64,000 nucleotides of DNA, from assembly GCA_023417065.1 (NCBI GenBank), contig JAEZGH010000048.1, positions 62,001 to 126,000 on the forward strand. The letters run 5' to 3'. Each line of letters opens with the position of its first letter. The first letter of the stretch is position 1. Under the pieces are notes generated by a model. The model searched no databases. It was not told the origin of the DNA and worked only from the letters and a program-made list of their open reading frames with translations. Source of the stretch: Bacteroidota bacterium (GTDB taxonomy: Bacteria > Bacteroidota > Bacteroidia > Cytophagales > Cyclobacteriaceae). This document shows, piece by piece, positions 43,669 to 52,663 of this stretch. The position numbers and the translations under genes are program-made.

Positions 43669-44021
43669 AGGCAAAAAGTGCCGTGAAAATACAGATTTCA
43701 AACTAAAAATGGGGCTTGTTAAAATGATTTAACAAGGTGGTGTTGTTTGGCATGTGTGCCTACACATTTGGTATAAAATGTAATCGATTGAATTGCGGTT
43801 ACCAACCGGCTGAAAATGAGCAAAATGCAGGCAATACTTAGTTGAGACACCTTCCGGGAACGGTGCCGTAAACGATTGTGTAAACGTTTGCAGAAAAATT
43901 TTCAATTTTTTTTGAAAAGGTTTTCAGTCCAAATATCTACATTCGGTTAACGCAGATACCCGAAGAAAATTCGGGGTCTGTGCGAAATCCCAAACATTTC
44001 GTAAACCAAACCAAACCAATT
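43669..44021. other. Upstream region of the susC gene
   Basis: This 353-bp gap separates divergent cysS and susC. It carries a LacI-type palindrome (43879-43892; separate entry). A weak promoter match for susC is TACATTCG (43938-43945) with a TTTG about 23 nt upstream (43912-43915), both one step off consensus. T-rich and A-rich runs lie between 43895 and 43920. I see no gene or RNA here. Confidence 0.5.
43868..43892 (+). promoter_or_regulatory. LacI-family-type operator palindrome upstream of susC
   Basis: TGTAAACGTTTGCA (43879-43892) is a nearly perfect palindrome with the central CG typical of LacI/GalR-family operators. A partial copy, GTAAACGATTG (43868-43878), lies one 12-bp step upstream of GTAAACGTTTG (43880-43890), which suggests two adjacent sites. 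A repressor or activator could use it to control the SusC/SusD pair. No LacI-type gene is in the window. Confidence 0.5.
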
Positions 44022-47000
44022 ATGAAGAACATCTCCCTACGATGGAGTATGTCAACGGCTGTGCTGTTGATGCTTGCATCGGTAGTCCTTGCCCAGGAGC
44101 GAACCGTAACGGGCAAGGTGACAGATGAAACCGGCTCCGAAATGCCTGGTGTGAACGTTATCGTCAAAGGAACGTCTACCGGTACAGCAACGGATGCCTC
44201 AGGCACTTACTCAATCAGCGTCCCCGGTTCAGACGCAATCCTGGTGTTCACCTTCGTTGGCTACAAAACGCTCGAACGCCCTGTTGGCTCAAGTTCTACG
44301 CTTAATGTTTCCCTTGATCCGGATGCCCAAAGTCTTGAGGAGGTCGTCGTTACCGGTTATCAGGTCCAAAACCGACGAGATGTCACAGGGGCAGTTTCCA
44401 CGGTAAAAACAGAACAACTAGTGGCGGTTCCTTCCGGAAACGTTGAACAGCAGCTCCAGGGTCGCGTGGCCGGTGTCACTGTGATCACGAACGGACAGCC
44501 CGGTACCACGAGCGTTGTTCGTCTCAGGGGCTTTGGCGCCTTCGGCGGAAATGAGCCGCTGTACGTCGTGGATGGCGTTCCTGTAGGATCCGTCGATTTT
44601 CTCAATCCCGATGATATTGAGTCCGTGTCCATTCTGAAAGACGCCGCATCGGCATCAATTTACGGTGCCCGCGCTGCCAACGGCGTTATCGTCTACACCA
44701 CCAAGCGTGGTAAGAAGAATGGCACTCTGAAGATATCCTATGACGGTGTAGTCGGTGTGACCGTTCCCGGAAAAGTTGATAACATCCTTTCTCCGCAGGA
44801 ACAAGCTGACTGGACCTGGCAGGCGATCCGAAACACAGCTACCCAGTTAGGTACTGACCCCGTGTTCGAACATCAGCAGTATGGAAGCGGTCCGACTCCG
44901 GTACTGCCAGACTATCTGATGGTAGGACCGAACTCTGGCGTAGTCGGCCAGATTGATCTCGCCGCCGAACGTGAAAGATATAATACCGATCCCAAGAAGG
45001 GACCCTACTACCTGGTTATGCCTTCAAACAAGGCAGGTACCAACTGGTGGGACGCGATCACCCAGAATGCACTTCTTAATCGCCACACCTTTGGTTTTTC
45101 CGGTGGCGGAGACAAGAGCAATTTCTACGTGGGGCTCGGTATGCAGGATCAGGAAGGTATCCTGATACATCAGAACTTCAAGCGCTACAGCCTGCGCATA
45201 AACAGCGAACATAGTATTGGCAAGCGCATCCGCATTGGTGAGAACCTTCAGGCAACCTACCTGTCGCGTCGCGGCCTCATTGGCGGCAATGGCGGACGTG
45301 GAGCTGCCAACGAAGAAAGCGACGTGCTTTCCGCTTTCCGGATGCCTGCCATCATTCCGGTACGCGATGCATTTGGCGGTTATGCCGGAACTGCCGCGAA
45401 AGGGCTGAATAACCCGAGAAACCCCGTCGCAGCCCGCGATCGCGCTGCAGATAACAGAGGTTATTCCCTTGGATTCCTTGGTAACCTCTACGCCGAACTC
45501 GATATCATAGAAGGGCTCACACTCAGGAGCAGTATCGGCGGTATCATGAGTTCAAATTACTTCTACAATTATAACCGACCTTCATATGAAAACTCTGAAA
45601 ATGGAGCTGCCTTTATGACCTACGGCGAGGGTGGCGGAGTTTTCAACACGTGGACATTTACAAACACAGCCCGATACATGAAGTCCTTTGACCGGCATGA
45701 GGTTCAGGTGATGGCAGGCATCGAAGCATTGAATACGGGCTTTGGAAGAAATATTTCAGGAACTGGCCAGAATCCATTTTCAAATGACCTGGATTACATA
45801 ACGCTTACAACGACGTCGAACCGTGTTGTGAACAGCAGTTATAACCCGGGCGTTACGTTCTACTCTGTCTTCGGTCGCGGCCAGTATACTTACAACGACC
45901 GGTATTTGCTCGACTTCACCCTGCGCCGCGATGGATCATCGCGATTCGGTGCGAATAACAAATACGGTGTCTTCCCCGCGTTTTCTGCAGGATGGAGAGT
46001 GACTTCCGAGGATTTTATGAGCACAAGCAATGTGTTCTCAGACCTGAAAATTCGCGGTGGCTGGGGACAAATGGGTAACTCAAATAACGTTGACCCCAAC
46101 AACCAGTACAGCTTGTTTGCCTCCAATCTCGGCCTGGCATATTATGACATCAATGGAAGTAACGGTTCGCCCGCTGAGGGCTTCTTCCGAAGCCGTATCG
46201 GTAACCCGAACGCCAAGTGGGAAACCAGTACTACCACCAACATCGGTGTAGACGCAACACTGTGGGATGGAAAAGTTGAAGTTGTTTTTGATTTCTGGAG
46301 GAAGGATACCAAAGACCTTTTGTTCAGTCTCGAAACTCCGGCAGTCGTAGGACCGCTTGCATCAGATCCCTCGATCAACATTGGCGATATGCGGAACCAG
46401 GGTTTGGATATCCAGGTGATTACGCGTGGAAATCTGGGCGCTGGCATTACATATGAATTGAACCTGACTGCATCCTGGTTGAAAAATGAAATCGTAACGA
46501 TCGCACCAGGTGTTGATTATTTTGAAACTGGCGGAACGCGTATTGGTAACGCCATCCGTAACCAGGTGGGCCAGCCGATTTCCTCTTACTTCGGCTATAA
46601 AGTTGCAGGGCTATTCCAAAACCAGGCAGAAGTGGACGCCGCACCTGAACAACCTGGTGCAGGTGTCGGGCGCTTCAGATACGTTGATATTGACAATGAT
46701 GGTGAAATTACTCCTGACGACCGTACCTACCTCGGCGACCCAGTGCCAAACTTTACGGGAGGCTTGAACATCAAGCTTGGCTATAAAGCCTTTGAAATGG
46801 AGGCCTTCCTTTACACGGCTCTGGGCTTCGAGAACTATAACTTCTCACGCTGGTTCACTGATTTCTACCCTTCATTTACGGGAGCTGCGTATGGCGAAAG
46901 GGTGAGAGAGTCATTCACCTTCGAGAACGGAGGAAGCACGACGCCAATCTTTGAGAATGTTTCCAATATCAGCACGAACAATGCGCACAACTCCTACTAT

Positions 47001-47249
47001 GTTGAGAAGGGAGATTATGCTCGCCTGACGAACCTGCAGTTTTCATACAAGCTTCCGTCGAACGTCCTGAGTAAAATCGGTTTCGAAAGAGCCAAAATTT
47101 ATATTCAGGCAACGAACCTGTTTACCATTTCGAAATACACCGGACTCGATCCGGGTGTAGGAGGAAATGCGGATACGACCCTTGGTCTTGACTTTGGTAA
47201 CCCCCCGGTTACAAGAGGGTATAACATCGGTTTAAACTTTGGGCTCTAA
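44022..47249 (+). CDS. susC: SusC/RagA family TonB-linked outer-membrane protein
   Basis: From the ATG at 44022 the protein has 1075 residues; the frame opens earlier at a GTG but without a signal peptide. The signal peptide (STAVLLMLASVVLAQ) is followed by a carboxypeptidase-D-like domain (TVTGKVTDETGSEMPGVNVI), the plug domain with VVTGYQVQNRRDVTGAVS, and the RagA signature EPLYVVDGVPVGSVDFLNP with SILKDAASASIYGARAANGV. A 22-strand barrel fills the rest. With SusD it imports glycans or other oligomers. The adjacent susD gene starts 18 bp after the stop. Confidence 0.97.
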   Translation: MKNISLRWSMSTAVLLMLASVVLAQERTVTGKVTDETGSEMPGVNVIVKGTSTGTATDASGTYSISVPGSDAILVFTFVGYKTLERPVGSSSTLNVSLDPDAQSLEEVVVTGYQVQNRRDVTGAVSTVKTEQLVAVPSGNVEQQLQGRVAGVTVITNGQPGTTSVVRLRGFGAFGGNEPLYVVDGVPVGSVDFLNPDDIESVSILKDAASASIYGARAANGVIVYTTKRGKKNGTLKISYDGVVGVTVPGKVDNILSPQEQADWTWQAIRNTATQLGTDPVFEHQQYGSGPTPVLPDYLMVGPNSGVVGQIDLAAERERYNTDPKKGPYYLVMPSNKAGTNWWDAITQNALLNRHTFGFSGGGDKSNFYVGLGMQDQEGILIHQNFKRYSLRINSEHSIGKRIRIGENLQATYLSRRGLIGGNGGRGAANEESDVLSAFRMPAIIPVRDAFGGYAGTAAKGLNNPRNPVAARDRAADNRGYSLGFLGNLYAELDIIEGLTLRSSIGGIMSSNYFYNYNRPSYENSENGAAFMTYGEGGGVFNTWTFTNTARYMKSFDRHEVQVMAGIEALNTGFGRNISGTGQNPFSNDLDYITLTTTSNRVVNSSYNPGVTFYSVFGRGQYTYNDRYLLDFTLRRDGSSRFGANNKYGVFPAFSAGWRVTSEDFMSTSNVFSDLKIRGGWGQMGNSNNVDPNNQYSLFASNLGLAYYDINGSNGSPAEGFFRSRIGNPNAKWETSTTTNIGVDATLWDGKVEVVFDFWRKDTKDLLFSLETPAVVGPLASDPSINIGDMRNQGLDIQVITRGNLGAGITYELNLTASWLKNEIVTIAPGVDYFETGGTRIGNAIRNQVGQPISSYFGYKVAGLFQNQAEVDAAPEQPGAGVGRFRYVDIDNDGEITPDDRTYLGDPVPNFTGGLNIKLGYKAFEMEAFLYTALGFENYNFSRWFTDFYPSFTGAAYGERVRESFTFENGGSTTPIFENVSNISTNNAHNSYYVEKGDYARLTNLQFSYKLPSNVLSKIGFERAKIYIQATNLFTISKYTGLDPGVGGNADTTLGLDFGNPPVTRGYNIGLNFGL

Positions 47250-47267
47250 CAGTTAAGGAAACTAGCT

Positions 47268-49001
47268 ATGAAAAATATAGTATTCAGAAAAATCGGGCTT
47301 TCGATGACTGTTGCGTTTACGCTGATGGGCATAAGCTGTGATGATTCATTTCTCGAAATAAAACCGACGGCATCGCTTACTGAAGAGGTATTGACCTCGA
47401 AGGATGGTCTTGAAGGGCTGTTAATAGGTACTTATTCGGCGTTGAATGGCCGCGGTAACGGATGGCACAGCGGTGCTACGAACTGGCTATGGGGAAGTAT
47501 ACGCGGAGGTGATGCCAATAAGGGTACGAACGCGGGTGACTTTTCATCGATGAACCCAATTGAGCGGTTTGAGCTTGATCCCAACAATCCTGATGTAAAC
47601 GGAAAATGGCTCGGCTCTTACGAGGGCATCGCCCGCGCAAACAGGTTGCTGGCAACGCTCGCAGTTTCTGAGGATGTCACGGACGAGGAGCGCACGCGGA
47701 TAGCCGCAGAAGCGCGCTTCCTGAGAGGGCACTTCTACTTTGAATTGAAGAAGAACTTCAATATGGTACCCTGGATTGATGAGTCTGTCGACTATTCTGA
47801 AGGTGCTGAACAGATCAGGAATGACACTGACATCTGGCCGAATATTGAAGCGGATTTTCAGTATGCATACGACAATCTTCCTGAAGAGCAACCTGCGGTG
47901 GGAAGGGCTAACAAATGGGCTGCCGGTGCATATCTGGCAAAAGCTCTTCTGTTTCAGAATAAGCATGCTGCGGCACTTCCGATTTTTACGACGGTAATCG
48001 AAAACGGCAAGACCAGTGATGGCAAGAAGTATGGACTCTTCCCGACATTTGGTGGGTTGTTCCGGCTCGCCAACGAAAACTCTGAGGAGTCGGTGTTTGC
48101 ATTTCAGGCAACGGGTGGTGCTCAAAGCACTGACAACGCGAACCATGAGTATGCGATGAACTTCCCTTACAATACTTTGCCAGGAAACTGCTGCGGATTC
48201 TTCCATCCAAGTTTTGAACTGGCGTCGTCATATCGTACCAACGCGCAAGGTCTGCCACTGCTTGATGGCAGCTACCGTGATCCGGGCAATGCGCTGAAGA
48301 CTGACATGGGCTTGCAGACAAATGATGCGTTCACTCCGGATGACGGGAACGTTGATCCTCGTCTCGATCATACCGTCGGGCGCAGAGGTATTCCTTTCCT
48401 GGATTGGGGCCCGCATCTTGGTTTCGACTGGGTTCGCGATCAGTCTTATGCAGGTCCTTATACGCCGAAAAAGTACACCTATTCGAAAGCTGAAGAATCA
48501 TCATTGGATGGTAGTGGCTGGACACCCGGATATATGGCGCTCAACTTTATGATAATCCGCTTTGCAGATGTGCTGCTGATGGCGGCCGAATGCGAAGTTG
48601 AAGCCGGAAGTCTGGAAAAGGCCCTTGAATATGTCAACCTGGTGAGAGCACGCGCAGCCAATTCTGCGGGCTGGGTTCAGAATCAGGCCGGAAACGGTAA
48701 TGCAGCAAACTATGTAATAGGTCAGTATACGTCGTTCACCTCTCAGGATGATGCCCGTGAAAAAGTCAGGTTTGAAAGAAAACTTGAACTGGCACTGGAA
48801 GGACATCGGTTCTTTGACCTGGTAAGATGGGGAATTGCCAAACCAACGCTTGATACCTATCTGGCGTATGAAGCGGAAAGAATCCCTTCACATTTTGCGG
48901 GATCCAAATTTACCTCTCCGAGGGATGAGTATCTGCCAATTCCTCAGCGTCAGATCGACCTGCAGGGCTCAGATATTCTTGTGCAAAATCCCGGCTTCTA
49001 A
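47268..49001 (+). CDS. susD: SusD/RagB family nutrient-binding outer-membrane lipoprotein
   Basis: The 577-residue protein has a lipobox (FTLMGISCDD, Cys near 25) and the SusD fold. Sequence marks are ARANRLLATLAVSEDVTDEE, EARFLRGHFYFELKKNFN, DIWPNIEADFQYAYDNLPE and VRFERKLELALEGHRFFDLV. It forms the lid over SusC and binds the substrate at the cell surface. The substrate is not evident because no glycoside hydrolase or polysaccharide lyase gene lies nearby. A strong terminator follows. Confidence 0.97.
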   Translation: MKNIVFRKIGLSMTVAFTLMGISCDDSFLEIKPTASLTEEVLTSKDGLEGLLIGTYSALNGRGNGWHSGATNWLWGSIRGGDANKGTNAGDFSSMNPIERFELDPNNPDVNGKWLGSYEGIARANRLLATLAVSEDVTDEERTRIAAEARFLRGHFYFELKKNFNMVPWIDESVDYSEGAEQIRNDTDIWPNIEADFQYAYDNLPEEQPAVGRANKWAAGAYLAKALLFQNKHAAALPIFTTVIENGKTSDGKKYGLFPTFGGLFRLANENSEESVFAFQATGGAQSTDNANHEYAMNFPYNTLPGNCCGFFHPSFELASSYRTNAQGLPLLDGSYRDPGNALKTDMGLQTNDAFTPDDGNVDPRLDHTVGRRGIPFLDWGPHLGFDWVRDQSYAGPYTPKKYTYSKAEESSLDGSGWTPGYMALNFMIIRFADVLLMAAECEVEAGSLEKALEYVNLVRARAANSAGWVQNQAGNGNAANYVIGQYTSFTSQDDAREKVRFERKLELALEGHRFFDLVRWGIAKPTLDTYLAYEAERIPSHFAGSKFTSPRDEYLPIPQRQIDLQGSDILVQNPGF

Positions 49002-49020
49002 TTCAATGTTTTAAATTGTA

Positions 49021-49061
49021 GAAACAAGTCATACAGTAATGTGTGACTTGTTTCCGTTTTT
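49021..49061 (+). terminator. Intrinsic terminator after susD
   Basis: GAAACAAGTCA (49021-49031) pairs perfectly with TGACTTGTTTC (49044-49054) over a 12-nt loop, followed by TTTTT (49057-49061). This ends the susCD message and argues against the in-frame ATG at 49039 (inside the hairpin) as the start of the next gene. Confidence 0.8.
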
Positions 49062-49095
49062 ATACTTAGTCCTTGCTCCACTTTACCTTTTGCCT

Positions 49096-52000
49096 ATGTT
49101 TCGTTTCCCGGTGTCTTTGACTATAGCTCGTTGTCTTTATTTCTTACTGTTCATTGTTGGTATATTTTCAATGGCAGCGTGTAGAAAGGAACCATCCACC
49201 TTGTTTAGTAAAGTGCCTGCCGATCATCATAATATTTACTTCGTAAATCAAATAACGGAAACAGACTCTCTTAATATTCTGACTCTTGAGTACATATATA
49301 ACGGTGGGTCTGTCGGAATTGCCGATTTTAACGGCGATGGACTACCTGATGTGTTTCTGGGAGGGAATATCGTTCCTGACAGGCTGTACCTCAATCGGGG
49401 GAACCTGACCTTTGAGGACGTTTCTGAGAACGCAGGACTGCAGGTCTCGCGCAAGTGGAGATCGGGTGTAGCTGTAGGTGATGTAAATGCAGATGGATTG
49501 CCTGACATCTATATCTGTGCAACAATTCATGACGATCCTGAATTGCGGGAGAACATGCTTCTGATTAATCAGGGCCTCAAGGATGGCGTGCCTTTTTTTG
49601 TTGACGAGGCGAAGCGTTATGGAGTCAACGACAATGGTCATAGTTCTAACGCAGCCTTTCTTGATTACGATAAGGATGGTGATCTCGATTTATACATACT
49701 CACAAACATGATCGAGAAGGGCGTTCCGACCAACTATCGCCCGAAAATCAATGATGGATCAGCAGGAAATACTGACCGCCTTTACCGGAATAACGGAGAT
49801 GGTACCTTTACGAATGTTTCCCGGGAGGCGGGAATTGTATTTGAAGGATACGGACTTGGACTCGCTATCGCGGACATCAATCAGGACGGATGGCCCGACA
49901 TTTACGTCAGCAACGACTACATTGCCAATGATGTTCTCTATATCAACAACAGAGATGGAACATTTTCGAATCAAATCGATACATGGATCCGCCATCAGTC
50001 GCAGTTTTCCATGGGGAATGATATCGCCGACATCAACAATGACGGCCTGCCTGATATTATTACGCTGGATATGCTTCCAGAGACCAACCTGCGGCGCAAA
50101 ACAGTTATTCATAATCCAGGGTACATCACCTATCTGAACAATGCCAAATACGGATATGCACCTCAGCACGTCCGAAACATGTTGCACGTCAACAATGGCA
50201 ATGGAACATTCAGCGAGGTAGGGCAACTGGCAGGTCTCCATCAAACGGAATGGAGTTGGTCTCCGTTGTTTGCAGACTTTGATAACGACGGATTCCGCGA
50301 CTGCATTGTCACCAATGGATTTCCCAGAGATATCACCGATAAAGACTTTAGTAATTTCCGCGGAGGCCCCGGCGGAAATATCGCCAGCCGGAAATTTCTC
50401 CTTGATTCAATACCAGTTGTCAAAGTCTCGAATTACATGTTCAGGAACAATGGAGATTTGACGTTCAATGATGTAACCCGTGAGTGGGGATTGGATCATC
50501 CGTCATTTTCCAACGGTGCAGCATTCGCTGACTTTGACAACGATGGTGATCTGGATTTCATCATCAATAATATCAATGAAGAAATATTCCTTTTTGAAAA
50601 CAAAACCCTGGATGAAAAGTCCAAAACCAATAAGAACAACTACCTCCGGATCAAACTAAAAGGAGAAAACAAAAACGTTGCTGCATTGGGGGCAAAAGTC
50701 ATAATATACTACGGTGACAATCAACGGCAATACCATGACCACTCGCTTTACCGCGGGTATATATCCACGGTTGAAGACGTGATCCATTTCGGTCTAGGTG
50801 AGGTTAGCCGTGTCGATTCGGTTTTGATTGAATGGCCATCCGGCAAATTTACCAAGCTTACGGCTGTAACTGCCAATCAGGTCGTGGTGGCTAATGAGCA
50901 GGAGGCGAGGGAAAGAAGTCCTGTAAATCATGAAGCGGTTTCACGCCCGGCGACATTATTAGCCGACGTTGGTTCGAAAGTTGTGCCCGGCTATAAACAT
51001 GAGGAAGATGATCGTATTGATTACAATAGCCAGCGGACTTTACCTCACAAGTTTTCGCAAAGCGGCCCTGCCATTGCAGTTGGAGATGTAAACATGGATG
51101 GCGTTGACGATTTTTATGTGGGAGGCTCTTCAGGAAAGCCTGCGATGCTCTTTGTTGGCGATGGTAATGGAGGCTTCACACAAAAGCAATTCAATAGGTC
51201 CGCGACGCTGGCGCAGGAGGATGCAGGAGCGTTGTTCTTCGATGCGGATAATGACGGCGATCCTGATCTCTACGTGGTAAGTGGCGGATTTGAATATCCA
51301 ACCGGAAGTGTCAACTATCAGGACAGGTTATACATCAATGATGGCAAAGGAAACTTTGACCATCGGCCGGACTTACTTCCTGATTTCCGGCAAAACGGAT
51401 CGTGTGTTCGCGCAGCTGATTTTGATGCTGATGGTGATCTCGATTTGTTTATCGGCGGGCGCGTCGAGCCCGGACAGTATCCGTTCCCCTCTGAAAGTGC
51501 GATACTCCGGAATAACAACGGGAAGTTTGAAAACGCAACAGCGACGATAGCTCCTGAGTTGGCAAAAGTGGGTATGGTGACGGATGCTATCTGGAGCGAC
51601 TTCGACAATGATGGGCAGGTCGATTTGCTGGTTGTCGGAGAATTTATGCCCATAACGTTCTTCAGGAATACGAATGGAAAGCTTTCGATATTTTCAGAAA
51701 CCGGGATCAACGATGTTAAAGGATGGTGGAATTCGATTGCCGCGGGTGACTTTGACAACGATGGAGATATTGACTATGTGGCAGGGAATCTCGGGCAGAA
51801 CAATTTCTACCATGCATCGCGAGAGTATCCGGTGCGCGTGTATGGCAAAGACCTAGACGGCAACAGCAGCGTCGACGCAGTGCTGACGTGCTTTCTGAAA
51901 TCAGAGTCAGGCGAGAAGAAGGAGTTCCCGGTTCATACCTGGGATGAACTTAATTCGCAAAGTCCTAGGTTCAGAAAGAAGTTTTCACACTACCGTGATT

Positions 52001-52647
52001 ATGGCAGAGCGACTATCGATAAGTTACTCACTGCAGAAGAGCGGGAGGGTTCGCTCATCCTTAGTGCAAATCATATGGCGACGAGTTATATAGAGAACCT
52101 TGGCAAGGGCAAGTTTCGGGTGACGCCATTTGATCTTCGTGTTCAGGTGAGCCCGGTAAACGGAATTGTAGTTGATGACGTGAACAACGACGAGTACCTG
52201 GATATTCTGATGGTTGGAAATGACTATGGGAATGAAGTGTTCTCGGGGCGGTATGATGCATTCCAGGGACTTGTGCTTCTTGGCAATGGGAAAGGCGAAT
52301 TCTCACTTGTCTCGTCCAACGAGAGCGGCTTTTTCGTCGGTGGAGATGCAAAGTCTCTTGTGCGGCTTAATGGTCCGGGGCAGCTCTACATCGCCTCTCA
52401 GAACCGCGATTCACTAAAGGTGTTTTCGCGAAATCCGGAATACAAACGATATCTAATCTCACCTGAGCCCCTCGATAATTATGCTGAAATTTCGCTGAAG
52501 GACGGGACGCGCAAAGTCGAGTTCTACTATGGCTCCGGATATCTGTCGCAATCTACCAGAAAGGTGTGGGTGCCCGAGTCTGGCAGAAATCTCCGGGTGG
52601 TCGATTCTCAGGGCAGGTCACGGGAAAGCTTGCGGATTGCTGACTAG
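49096..52647 (+). CDS. Large FG-GAP/VCBS-repeat lipoprotein with ASPIC/UnbV-type domain (CRTAC1-like)
   Basis: From the ATG at 49096 the protein has about 1183 residues with a lipobox (FSMAACRKE, Cys at 29). Calcium-binding propeller loops of the type FNGDGLPDVFLGG, DINQDGWPDIYVSND, DNDGDLDFIINN and DADGDLDLFIGG recur along the chain, about seven near the N-terminal half and more in the second half. Between the two propellers (residues about 515-600) lies an ASPIC/UnbV-type domain (LRIKLKGENKNVAALGAKV, IHFGLGEVSRVDSVLIEWP). The family is often found beside SusCD in Bacteroidota, with unknown function, probably at the cell surface. It is separated from susD by a terminator, so it may have its own promoter. 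Confidence 0.9.
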   Translation: MFRFPVSLTIARCLYFLLFIVGIFSMAACRKEPSTLFSKVPADHHNIYFVNQITETDSLNILTLEYIYNGGSVGIADFNGDGLPDVFLGGNIVPDRLYLNRGNLTFEDVSENAGLQVSRKWRSGVAVGDVNADGLPDIYICATIHDDPELRENMLLINQGLKDGVPFFVDEAKRYGVNDNGHSSNAAFLDYDKDGDLDLYILTNMIEKGVPTNYRPKINDGSAGNTDRLYRNNGDGTFTNVSREAGIVFEGYGLGLAIADINQDGWPDIYVSNDYIANDVLYINNRDGTFSNQIDTWIRHQSQFSMGNDIADINNDGLPDIITLDMLPETNLRRKTVIHNPGYITYLNNAKYGYAPQHVRNMLHVNNGNGTFSEVGQLAGLHQTEWSWSPLFADFDNDGFRDCIVTNGFPRDITDKDFSNFRGGPGGNIASRKFLLDSIPVVKVSNYMFRNNGDLTFNDVTREWGLDHPSFSNGAAFADFDNDGDLDFIINNINEEIFLFENKTLDEKSKTNKNNYLRIKLKGENKNVAALGAKVIIYYGDNQRQYHDHSLYRGYISTVEDVIHFGLGEVSRVDSVLIEWPSGKFTKLTAVTANQVVVANEQEARERSPVNHEAVSRPATLLADVGSKVVPGYKHEEDDRIDYNSQRTLPHKFSQSGPAIAVGDVNMDGVDDFYVGGSSGKPAMLFVGDGNGGFTQKQFNRSATLAQEDAGALFFDADNDGDPDLYVVSGGFEYPTGSVNYQDRLYINDGKGNFDHRPDLLPDFRQNGSCVRAADFDADGDLDLFIGGRVEPGQYPFPSESAILRNNNGKFENATATIAPELAKVGMVTDAIWSDFDNDGQVDLLVVGEFMPITFFRNTNGKLSIFSETGINDVKGWWNSIAAGDFDNDGDIDYVAGNLGQNNFYHASREYPVRVYGKDLDGNSSVDAVLTCFLKSESGEKKEFPVHTWDELNSQSPRFRKKFSHYRDYGRATIDKLLTAEEREGSLILSANHMATSYIENLGKGKFRVTPFDLRVQVSPVNGIVVDDVNNDEYLDILMVGNDYGNEVFSGRYDAFQGLVLLGNGKGEFSLVSSNESGFFVGGDAKSLVRLNGPGQLYIASQNRDSLKVFSRNPEYKRYLISPEPLDNYAEISLKDGTRKVEFYYGSGYLSQSTRKVWVPESGRNLRVVDSQGRSRESLRIAD

Positions 52648-52663
52648 ACAATGCCTCGCGGCT

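Noticed and set aside
49039..49095. Earlier ATG for the FG-GAP lipoprotein
   Set aside because: It lies inside the susD terminator hairpin; the ATG at 49096 gives a normal lipoprotein signal sequence.
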